Shown piece after piece: positions 7,906 through 14,899 of a stretch of 64,000 bases of DNA; the stretch's first letter is position 1; each line of letters begins with the position of its first letter. The stretch lies in assembly GCA_038527485.1 (NCBI GenBank), contig JBCBFT010000017.1, forward strand, positions 1-64,000, in the 5' to 3' direction. The position numbers were made by a program, and so were the translations under genes. The notes below the pieces were generated by a model. That model did no database searches and was not told where the DNA came from. It saw nothing but the letters and a program-made list of their open reading frames with translations. Origin of the DNA: JALEFZ01 sp038527485 (GTDB taxonomy: Bacteria > Bacteroidota > Bacteroidia > J057).

Positions 7906-8520
7906 CTAACGAATAGCTTCGGATAATAGATAATATAATTCTGTCCCAATTTGCTTGGCTCTTTCGCTATAGGCTGCTGCCTGTTGGGGGGTACCATCAA
8001 ATGCTTTGGGGTCCTCATATGTCAGGGCGACACGAAGCTCAGCTCCTGGCACAAAGGGGCAGTTTTCATCAGCATCGCTGCAAGTCATGACCGCTGCAAA
8101 ATTTTGTGTCGGATTGAAGGGATCGTTGAATTTTTTGGACCATGCCTGAAGTTCGGGAAGCTCTTCTCCCATCCGAATACGATACCGAGGATTTGATGCT
8201 TCGTCTTCAGTCGTAATTTCAAAGCCTGTTTCACGCATAGCCGTGATCGCATTGGGATGAAAGGCCGTCGCTTCTGTACCTCCTGAGTAGGTCTCTAGGG
8301 TAATGCCCAAATGTGTTGCAATTGCTTTGGCCCAAATCTGAGAGATATGGCTGCGGCGAGAATTGTGGGTGCAGATGAAGTTGAGCTGGACGGCTTGCTG
8401 GTTTGAGCGCTTCTGCTGAATATAAGAAATCAAGGGAGCCATGAGGGCTTTACGTTCAGCAGAGATGTCAGGAGCCTCTAAAGAGAGGGCATGGATGTAG
8501 GATTGAATGCTAGGAAACAT
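7906..8520 (-). CDS. Low-molecular-weight phosphatase / arsenate-reductase-like protein
   Basis: A 204-residue cytoplasmic protein. The P-loop FICTHNSRRSHISQ (residues about 48-61) is a C-x5-R-S phosphatase loop of the low-molecular-weight tyrosine phosphatase fold, also used by thioredoxin-type arsenate reductases. Two further cysteines in MTCSDADENCPF (about 144-155) could be the resolving pair, as in ArsC. A helical extension of about 45 residues precedes the P-loop. No arsenic regulator or exporter is nearby, so the substrate stays open. The gene is monocistronic, with a repeat-rich region upstream. Confidence 0.75.
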   Translation of the reverse strand: MFPSIQSYIHALSLEAPDISAERKALMAPLISYIQQKRSNQQAVQLNFICTHNSRRSHISQIWAKAIATHLGITLETYSGGTEATAFHPNAITAMRETGFEITTEDEASNPRYRIRMGEELPELQAWSKKFNDPFNPTQNFAAVMTCSDADENCPFVPGAELRVALTYEDPKAFDGTPQQAAAYSERAKQIGTELYYLLSEAIR

Positions 8521-8645
8521 AATAGGGAGTTGGTGAAGTCAAATGATGCTGCGAATGTAGGATTTTGTGGGGGGCAATGGGAGAAAAAAATAAGAATTAG
8601 AGAGGAGAGAATGAGATATAATCAGCGTGGCGATTATTTATTAAT

Positions 8646-8770
8646 GATTATCACGAATAAGTTGATACTGTATTTCCTATGTAGAGACGTTGATTTATCA
8701 CGTCTTTACACAGGGTTTATCACGTCTTTACATAGAAAATCAATCCTATCTGAATTCATTCGTGATAATC
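8646..8770. repeat. MITE-like repeat element with 13-bp terminal inverted repeats
   Basis: A 125-bp unit is bounded by perfect 13-bp inverted repeats GATTATCACGAAT (8646-8658) and ATTCGTGATAATC (8758-8770). Inside are a REP-like hairpin GTAGAGACG / CGTCTTTAC (8681-8709) and a direct repeat of TTTATCACGTCTTTACA (8694-8710 and 8716-8732). Related pieces occur at 53646-53685 and 61074-61116. There is no ORF inside. It lies between divergent genes, upstream of rpsA. Confidence 0.7.
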
Positions 8771-8828
8771 TCTACTTTATAAAAACAAACCGAATGTCAA
8801 ACCTTTAGCAATTTCTTGAATTTTTGAG

Positions 8829-8836
8829 TACATTTG
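8829..8836 (+). promoter_or_regulatory. Probable -7 element of rpsA
   Basis: TACATTTG is an exact TAnnTTTG match 40 bp before the rpsA start codon. The -33 box is poor (a TTTAG at 8803-8807, 21 bp upstream), so only the -7 element is supported. Confidence 0.5.
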
Positions 8837-8876
8837 CATCCGCTCGGTAAACCCGTGCAGAAAGGAGACAAAATGC

Positions 8877-10832
8877 ATGACAGAAGAAACTGACAAAAAT
8901 CTCGAACCAAAAGAAGAACTGCAGAACAAAGCAGCTGAACAAGAACCAACTGTAATTATCACCTCGGAGGAGGAAGACCTACCTACAGTTGAAGAAGACG
9001 ATCCCAACGCAACGCAAAAGCCCGAAGGCGATGAGTCCCTCAAAGCGGAACTGATCGAAGGTCTCGGCGACGATGATGATGACGATGACGAATGGTGGAA
9101 AACAGGAGACGATTACACAAAGTCTCAGCGCGAGGAAATGGCCAAAATGTATGCTGGCACCCTGCGTGAGTTTAACGCCAACGAAATTGTCCAAGGAACG
9201 GTAGTAAGTATCGGTGACAAGGAAGTCGTAATGAACATCGGCTTCAAGTCTGAAGGAGTGATTCCTTCCAACGAATTCAGAGAGGACGACATCAAGCCTG
9301 GAGTAGAGGTAGAGGTATTCATTGAGAATGTAGAGGACCAGGATGGGCAGTTGATCCTTTCACGCCGCCGCGCTAAGCACATGCGTGCATGGGAGCGCAT
9401 CGAAGAGTCTATGGAGAAAGATACTGTTCTTCAGGGACACGTGATGCGTCGTACCAAAGGAGGTTTTGTAGTAAATATTGATGGAATTGAATCCTTCTTG
9501 CCAGGATCTCAGATTGATGTGAAGCCTGTACGTGATTTCGATGCGTATGTAGGTCGCAATATGGAGTTCAAGGTCGTGAAGATCAACCACGCATACGAAA
9601 ACGTGGTCGTCTCTCACAAAGTACTCATCGAGGCCAAACTCGAAGAGCAGCGTAAGGAGATTCTCCAGAACTTGGAAAAAGGACAGGTACTCGAGGGTAC
9701 TGTCAAGAATATGACCAACTTCGGTGTGTTTATCGACTTGGGAGGTGTAGATGGGCTTTTGCACATCACCGACATCTCTTGGGGACGTATCAACCACCCA
9801 GAGGAGGTACTCGAACTCGACCAGAAGGTCAATGTAGTAGTATTGGATTTCGACGATGCCAAGAAGCGTATCAGCTTGGGCATGAAGCAGCTGACCGACC
9901 ACCCATGGGAGTCGCTGCCTGAAGAACTCGGAGAAGGTTCTGTCGTGAAAGGTCGCGTAGTAACTGTGGCTGATTACGGTATCTTCCTTGAGATCATGCC
10001 AGGTGTCGAAGGGCTGATCCACACAAGTGAGATGTCTTGGTCTCAGCATGTCAAGAACCCTGGAGAGTCCTTCAAGGTAGGAGACGAGCTAGAGGCAGTG
10101 GTACTGAACATCGACCGCGAGGACAACAAGATGTCCCTCGGATTGAAGCAGCTTCAGGAAGATCCATGGTCACTCGTAGAGGGCAAGTTCCCTGTAGGCT
10201 CTAGCCACAAGGGTATCGTCCGCAACATGACCAACTACGGTCTATTCGTAGAACTGGATGAAGGTGTAGACGGTCTGGTACACATTTCGGATCTTTCTTG
10301 GACGAAGAAGTTCAACCACCCATCTGAGTATGTGAAGGTAGATGAAGAGTTGGAAGTAGTCGTGCTAGACATCGACGTCGAAAACCGCCGCTTGAGCCTC
10401 GGCCACAAGCAGCTGACAGAAGATGTATGGGAGACATTCGCCAATATCTTTACCCTCGGTTCTTCTCATCAAGGGACTATCAAGCGTATCTCTGATAAAG
10501 GGGCAATTGTAGAACTTCAGTACGGTGTCGAAGGAAACATCCCAAGTAAGCACCTCAAGACTGAGGACGACAAGCCAGAACTCAAGGTGGATGACACAGC
10601 GGAATTCATCGTGATCGAGTTCAACAAAGATGCCAAGCGTCTGACACTTTCTCACACCAAGACTTGGAAAGAGGAAGAGAAGAAGAAGCCCGTCAAGCGC
10701 CAGAAAACTGGTGGAGGTGGAGGATCTGCGCCTAAGCAACCATCCAAGTCAGGTACTACCGTACTCGGTGATATCGATGCACTTGCGAAGCTGAAGCAGC
10801 AGATGGAAGCCAACGAGAAAGACGGCGAGTAA
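8877..10832 (+). CDS. rpsA: 30S ribosomal protein S1
   Basis: A 651-residue protein with six S1 (OB-fold) RNA-binding repeats beginning near residues 104, 187, 274, 359, 446 and 533 (for example GTVKNMTNFGVFIDL and GIVRNMTNYGLFVEL). It binds mRNA on the 30S subunit and supports initiation. An acidic N-terminal extension of about 75 residues containing an uninterrupted Asp run, and a Lys-rich then Gly-rich C-terminus, flank the repeats; such tails are usual in Bacteroidota S1. The start was taken at the second of two close ATGs (8873 is out of frame). It is monocistronic, with a promoter element at 8829 and a strong terminator at 10901. Confidence 0.97.
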   Translation: MTEETDKNLEPKEELQNKAAEQEPTVIITSEEEDLPTVEEDDPNATQKPEGDESLKAELIEGLGDDDDDDDEWWKTGDDYTKSQREEMAKMYAGTLREFNANEIVQGTVVSIGDKEVVMNIGFKSEGVIPSNEFREDDIKPGVEVEVFIENVEDQDGQLILSRRRAKHMRAWERIEESMEKDTVLQGHVMRRTKGGFVVNIDGIESFLPGSQIDVKPVRDFDAYVGRNMEFKVVKINHAYENVVVSHKVLIEAKLEEQRKEILQNLEKGQVLEGTVKNMTNFGVFIDLGGVDGLLHITDISWGRINHPEEVLELDQKVNVVVLDFDDAKKRISLGMKQLTDHPWESLPEELGEGSVVKGRVVTVADYGIFLEIMPGVEGLIHTSEMSWSQHVKNPGESFKVGDELEAVVLNIDREDNKMSLGLKQLQEDPWSLVEGKFPVGSSHKGIVRNMTNYGLFVELDEGVDGLVHISDLSWTKKFNHPSEYVKVDEELEVVVLDIDVENRRLSLGHKQLTEDVWETFANIFTLGSSHQGTIKRISDKGAIVELQYGVEGNIPSKHLKTEDDKPELKVDDTAEFIVIEFNKDAKRLTLSHTKTWKEEEKKKPVKRQKTGGGGGSAPKQPSKSGTTVLGDIDALAKLKQQMEANEKDGE

Positions 10833-10900
10833 ACATTAAGATCGTGAGATAAAAGAGCCGAGAATCGTGACTTTTTGCTTGTATCTCATAAGAATAGAAG

Positions 10901-10926
10901 AGCCTCCCACTTGGGGGGCTTTTTTT
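10901..10926 (+). terminator. Intrinsic terminator of rpsA
   Basis: AGCCTCCC (10901-10908), loop ACTT, GGGGGGCT (10913-10920), then six T. The stem is complete with one G-U pair. Confidence 0.85.
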
Positions 10927-10993
10927 ATGCATACAACTTTATGCATCGTTTCATTCACTTTGGGCTATATCAAACTATTTAACCCCTTATACC

Positions 10994-11716
10994 ATGAAAC
11001 GTATTCTTACCTTTGGTTTAGTCCTCCTATCTTTTGCTCTTCAGTTACAAGCACAAAGCGAAGCCTTTCCACGCAGTGTATCTATTGATGTATTGGGGAT
11101 CACCATTCCTAACCATCCTGTAGAACTTATCTATCGGAAGGACAATCCACGATTTACACGACGTACGTCTCTCTCCGTCCGAGCAGAGACGGTAGATTAT
11201 GCTTCTCCCGTCAGTAGAACCTTTCCTTTCAACAGCATAGGGATACAGGAGCAGCAGGGTTTCAACATGCAAGTAGGATTCAGCCAAGGCATACAGAAGG
11301 AAAAGAAAATAGGAAAGGCTGTAGTAGCCTACTGGGGCGTTGATGCAGCGCTTGGCTATGAATATTTTACCTATGACTATGGAGTAATAGGAAATAGTCC
11401 TGCGGATAACCTAAGAAGGGAACAAATCCACCAACGCACAGGCCATATATTGTCTATTGGAGTGAGGCCGCTAATGGGTTTTCAGTATCGCTTGCTGCCC
11501 AATCTAGGTTTGGGAATGGAATGTAGCTTCTTAGTAGCCGCTCATACTATGTGGACAGATGATTTCCGTTTGAATACGACCCGTACGTTCGATACCCAAA
11601 CGATACTGGATCAGGAGCAAGTGGACTTCCAGAATATGACCCAAAGATGGGTCTTTCAAACCTTTACAAATAGTCCAGCTGACGTCGCGCTTTGGCTTTC
11701 CTTTTACTTCGATTGA
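10994..11716 (+). CDS. Outer-membrane beta-barrel-like exported protein (paralogue 1)
   Basis: A 240-residue exported protein with a signal peptide ending LQLQAQ near residue 21. The mature part has alternating hydrophobic strands and ends in the aromatic WLSFYFD, typical of a small outer-membrane beta-barrel. I do not recognise a named family. The next gene (11923) has the same length, a similar start (SVSIDVLGI versus RLSINIIPL), a matching central GFQYxxxxNxxxGxE segment and a similar end, so the two are tandem paralogues. They are separated by a long hairpin at 11773. Confidence 0.7.
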   Translation: MKRILTFGLVLLSFALQLQAQSEAFPRSVSIDVLGITIPNHPVELIYRKDNPRFTRRTSLSVRAETVDYASPVSRTFPFNSIGIQEQQGFNMQVGFSQGIQKEKKIGKAVVAYWGVDAALGYEYFTYDYGVIGNSPADNLRREQIHQRTGHILSIGVRPLMGFQYRLLPNLGLGMECSFLVAAHTMWTDDFRLNTTRTFDTQTILDQEQVDFQNMTQRWVFQTFTNSPADVALWLSFYFD

Positions 11717-11772
11717 TGAGAAATAGTTAGCCGCGGCCTCGATTGAGAATCCAGGATGCTGGATTTAGCCTT

Positions 11773-11856
11773 TTAAGTAAGAGGGCAGATGTTGAGGCGT
11801 AATCCCGAAAGGGATCACCTCTTACATCTGTCTGTTTACTTAAGAGATCCTTTTTT
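11773..11856 (+). terminator. Long structured hairpin followed by T-run (terminator or structured RNA)
   Basis: Outer arms TTAAGTAA (11773-11780) and TTACTTAA (11836-11843) continue into GGGCAGATGT / ACATCTGTCT. Inside are GAGG (11794-11797) / CCTC (11818-11821) and a perfect ATCCC-GAAA-GGGAT stem (11802-11815) capped by a GNRA tetraloop. A run of six T follows at 11851. It is far longer than an ordinary terminator. It could end the upstream gene, regulate the downstream paralogue, or be a stable RNA. Confidence 0.6.
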
Positions 11857-11922
11857 GTACATACCAATTTTGGATAAGTAATCGCATTTTGTAGGAAATA
11901 TTCGTAACCTAAATCCCTTACC

Positions 11923-12651
11923 ATGAGAGTCTTTCTTACAGGCCTATGCTTCATATGGCTCAGTATACTCTATGTATGTGCGCAGTCAAATGTTTCACCA
12001 CCTGAAGATGAGTCCGAGCAATTGCGCCGACGCCTGTCTATCAACATCATTCCGCTTGTGAGGGAGAGGTTTAGATATGATTTCCTTTACAGGAAGCAAC
12101 TTGGAAAAGGAGCTTATCGGGTGGGTACTCAGTTTTTACTCAACAACTCAGAAAGGGAAAGCCTTCCCAATGAGGAAACGTTTTTCTCTCGGGAAAGCGA
12201 GTCATACAATGCAGAGCTTAATTTGGGATATCAGTGGGAAATGCCTTTACGCAATAAGTTTTCTCTGTATGTAGGAGTAGACTTAGGCATAGGCTATAGG
12301 TCTAGCAGCCAATTTATCAACAGAGTAAATAATATGGCGGGGATCAATCGTAGGAGTACTGAAATCAATCAGACAAGTTCAGAATCCTACTCCCTCAACA
12401 TCTATCCGCTATGGGGCTTCCAGTATCATATATTCTCTAATTTTAGTGTGGGGATAGAGCAGCGCTTGTTAGGTCAGTTTGAGCAGAGACAGACCTATCA
12501 GTTGATTGAGGATACTACAGTCGCGCTGGATACAGGTGATATGATAGACACAAATCGCACAGAACTTGAGACCGTCAATTCTTCTTGGTTTGTGAATGGG
12601 AATTTGAATTCAACTGGTTTGGTTCGTCTGTGGGCGACGGTTTATTTTTGA
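11923..12651 (+). CDS. Outer-membrane beta-barrel-like exported protein (paralogue 2)
   Basis: A 242-residue exported protein; the signal peptide is about residues 1-20 (MRVFLTGLCFIWLSILYVCAQ). The mature protein is rich in predicted beta strands and ends VRLWATVYF, fitting insertion into the outer membrane. It is similar in length, start, central GFQYHIFSNFSVGIE segment and terminus to the gene at 10994, so it probably arose by tandem duplication. No function can be given. About 700 bp of gene-free AT-rich DNA follows. Confidence 0.7.
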   Translation: MRVFLTGLCFIWLSILYVCAQSNVSPPEDESEQLRRRLSINIIPLVRERFRYDFLYRKQLGKGAYRVGTQFLLNNSERESLPNEETFFSRESESYNAELNLGYQWEMPLRNKFSLYVGVDLGIGYRSSSQFINRVNNMAGINRRSTEINQTSSESYSLNIYPLWGFQYHIFSNFSVGIEQRLLGQFEQRQTYQLIEDTTVALDTGDMIDTNRTELETVNSSWFVNGNLNSTGLVRLWATVYF

Positions 12652-13354
12652 GGTGGATAAGCAGACATATTAGCTATGATAGCCTTTTTGGTACACTAGG
12701 GATCTCCTAATTTTCGCAAAGATGTAGCGAAAGTCAGTAGATAGAAAGTAGTGTTTTTATTGACCTATACGATTTTCTGGTAAAATGTGGAAAAAATTTA
12801 GTGTCTCAATTTTTTCATTTTATCTAGGATAAACTCTTTTATTATATCGAAATAAATTTTTTTTATCAATTTCATTTCTTGAAAAGATAGAGCTGTATTT
12901 CCTCAGATGAGGTCTTTTTTGATAAAAGAAATATATCATTTGGTATAACGAATCTGTTAGGTATTTATATTCTTTAAAAAACATTTATGATCAGCATTTT
13001 ATGTGGGAATTTCTTTACATAAAGCTTTTGCCTTGAAGAGATTTTATAATCTTATTTGAAATTATCCAAGTTTGAATAATTATTAATAATGTATAATTTA
13101 TACTATGTATGATAGTAAGGATAGGTTTTGGGTAAAAGCTTAATTGACAACGTATTTACTACAAGTTTTTCCCAATAAATTTACTGAATACTCATTAGAG
13201 GAACCTTGATTTTTTTAAGAATAATGCGTTATCTTTATATGATCATAAATAAATGTGATGTCAGACATCAAATGTGTTTGTGATCAAAAGCCTTATCCCT
13301 TACAGATTATGCTAAATCACTAAATCCAAAGATTTAAATTTAAACGTTTTTACC
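12652..13354. other. AT-rich intergenic region
   Basis: About 700 bp with no supportable gene; composition is markedly more AT-rich than the flanks. A possible promoter pair TTG (13206-13208) and TATCTTTA (13230-13237), 21 bp apart, could drive the small gene starting at 13355. A single TTAGGTA at 12957 resembles half of the operator motif seen at the iron loci, but it has no symmetric partner. Confidence 0.4.
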
Positions 13355-13518
13355 ATGAAGCATTTTATAGTATTCCTATGGTCGATGCTGTGCCTAGGAT
13401 TGTGGGCTACCTCGCCAATTCTTGTGGGAAGGATAGGTTCTTTCCTAATGCGATTTTAGAGAAGTTTGATTTTGGAGAAGGCACACAACCCTCAGATTTC
13501 TTTTTCCCGGTTGGCTGA
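13355..13518 (+). pseudogene. Possible frameshifted small exported protein
   Basis: An ATG at 13355 opens a 34-codon frame with a clear signal-peptide-like start (MKHFIVFLWSMLCLGLWA) that stops at 13459. In the neighbouring frame the sequence continues from about 13429 as KDRFFPNAILEKFDFGEG and ends FFFPVG at 13518. Its acidic/aromatic pattern resembles the stretch APVNFDEAFYFPPF of the next gene. This suggests one small exported gene broken by a frameshift, although a genuine 34-residue secreted peptide cannot be excluded. Confidence 0.35.
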
Positions 13519-13655
13519 ATTGTCACGGTGGGCGGATAGAGAAGTACATTCGGCATAGCAAGGAAATTCAAATATGTGATTTGCTCGATGTCCTACCTAA
13601 TTTCTTATGAATTCAATTCAGCCGTCGTTTTTTTAAGTCTAAAGATCTATCTACT

Positions 13656-13973
13656 ATGTTAAGATTCTTCATTCTACTTATAGGTGTACTTTTATTCAGT
13701 GTGATATGTGTTTGGGCGGACAATGACCCTAAGCTAAAAGATTCGCGACAAATAGAGGCTTCATTTTTGGATGCTCCTGTAAACTTCGATGAAGCTTTTT
13801 ACTTCCCACCGTTTGTATCTCCTGATACCGATTTGGCACATCATGAATGTTCATGCACTACCCTATTTAGTGGTGCAAGTGCCATGTGTCCAGATAGAGC
13901 AGAATGTATATGTTCTACTGGTCTTTTCCAATGTGAATGTACATGTGATTGGGGGCCAGATCCTGAGCATTAA
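13656..13973 (+). CDS. Small Cys-rich exported protein
   Basis: A 105-residue protein with a signal peptide (MLRFFILLIGVLLFSVICVWA). The mature part has an acidic/aromatic region and then a Cys-dense C-terminus: HHECSC, AMCPDRAECIC and FQCECTC, eight cysteines in about 35 residues. Alternating C-x-C spacing suggests disulfide knotting or metal binding outside the cytoplasm. I do not recognise the family. It is not next to any modification enzyme; the TOMM cluster lies 4 kb away, beyond mutB. A possible broken relative precedes it at 13355. Confidence 0.6.
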   Translation: MLRFFILLIGVLLFSVICVWADNDPKLKDSRQIEASFLDAPVNFDEAFYFPPFVSPDTDLAHHECSCTTLFSGASAMCPDRAECICSTGLFQCECTCDWGPDPEH

Positions 13974-14172
13974 TGCCGCTCAAGGAATGGGAGTTTTTTG
14001 CCACCTTTAAGACAATACGAAAACCTTTCCTGTAAGTATAGTTGATTCCTCTAGCATTTACCTAAGAGTTTGCTTAATAGTCGATAGGGAGACCTAAGGG
14101 AAAATTTCAAGCGATAGGCAAAATGCTAGAGTCTATTTGAAAGTTACATACGATTCAAGATTTTAGTACAAA

Positions 14173-14637
14173 ATGAAACATACAATAGTCAAGATTTGTG
14201 TACTGCTTACTATAGTGGGCATCGGGATTTCTTGTCAAGGTCCTACACCTGCAAAGGATCGTACAGATCCTGCTGAAGAAACTACAGCATACATCCAGGT
14301 GGATTCAGTAGCCTCAGACTCCGTGAATTTAGGTACAGACTCGTCTTCCTTTCTTCCCAAATACGTCATTGATTATGAGACCTACTTGAGGTGGAGAGAT
14401 CTAGCGAGAATCCTATATGATGCGAACGACACAAACTCATATAGACTGTACAAGAAGCTTGTCTTTTATATGGATCAGTATAATCACAAGAGTCCTGATT
14501 TTGACCCTCAAAACATGGAAACAGATCTAGAGCACACCTTCGCTCGTATCACCAATCCCACTACGCAAGTAAAGATCGATAGCCTACTTGTTGATCACGG
14601 TTTTGCTGCGATGTATCAGACTAGTCCAAAAAACTAA
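14173..14637 (+). CDS. Uncharacterised lipoprotein
   Basis: A 154-residue protein with a lipoprotein signal peptide; the lipobox IGISC places the acylated cysteine near residue 21. A Thr/Asp/Ser-rich linker follows, and then a helical domain (about residues 65-150, for example YLRWRDLARILYDAND). The family is unknown to me. It is monocistronic. The about 190 bp before it and the 180 bp after it carry no other gene. Confidence 0.65.
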   Translation: MKHTIVKICVLLTIVGIGISCQGPTPAKDRTDPAEETTAYIQVDSVASDSVNLGTDSSSFLPKYVIDYETYLRWRDLARILYDANDTNSYRLYKKLVFYMDQYNHKSPDFDPQNMETDLEHTFARITNPTTQVKIDSLLVDHGFAAMYQTSPKN

Positions 14638-14825
14638 GGAGATTATAAGAAGAGAGAGGTGATCCTGCAAAGCATGTCGCTACGCTCAAGACACGAATCT
14701 GAAAATGATTAGATTCCAATGGAGATATTCCTCACGGGCGTAGGCTTTAAGGTTTAAGCTACATAAAGCCAAGTTGTGTCAACAAAACGTTGAGGCTAGA
14801 AGGAATTAGATATGGGAATCCTACA

Positions 14826-14863
14826 AAAAAACAAGCCAGCCATCCTTATAAGGAAAGCTGGCT
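14826..14863 (-). terminator. Intrinsic terminator of mutB
   Basis: On the minus strand AGCCAGC (complement of 14863-14857) and GCTGGCT (14840-14834) pair across a 16-nt loop, followed by TTG and then a T-run (complement of 14825-14830). It lies about 35 bp after the mutB stop. Confidence 0.75.
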
Positions 14864-14899
14864 CATGTATCTAACTGTAGCGATAATGGATCTGGTATC

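Noticed and set aside
8681..8733. CRISPR-like array because of the repeated TATCACGTCTTTACA
   Set aside because: Only two direct copies, with no spacer regularity and no cas genes; it is part of a MITE-like element.
9360..10049. 229-codon minus-strand ORF inside rpsA
   Set aside because: Antisense shadow of the S1 repeats; biased codon use of rpsA creates long open frames on the other strand.
12948..12963. Additional iron operator at a TTAGGTA
   Set aside because: Only one half-site is present; the left half does not match and no iron gene is near.
13656..13973. Second RiPP precursor because of high Cys content
   Set aside because: It has a Sec signal peptide and no modification genes adjacent; extracytoplasmic disulfides are a simpler explanation.
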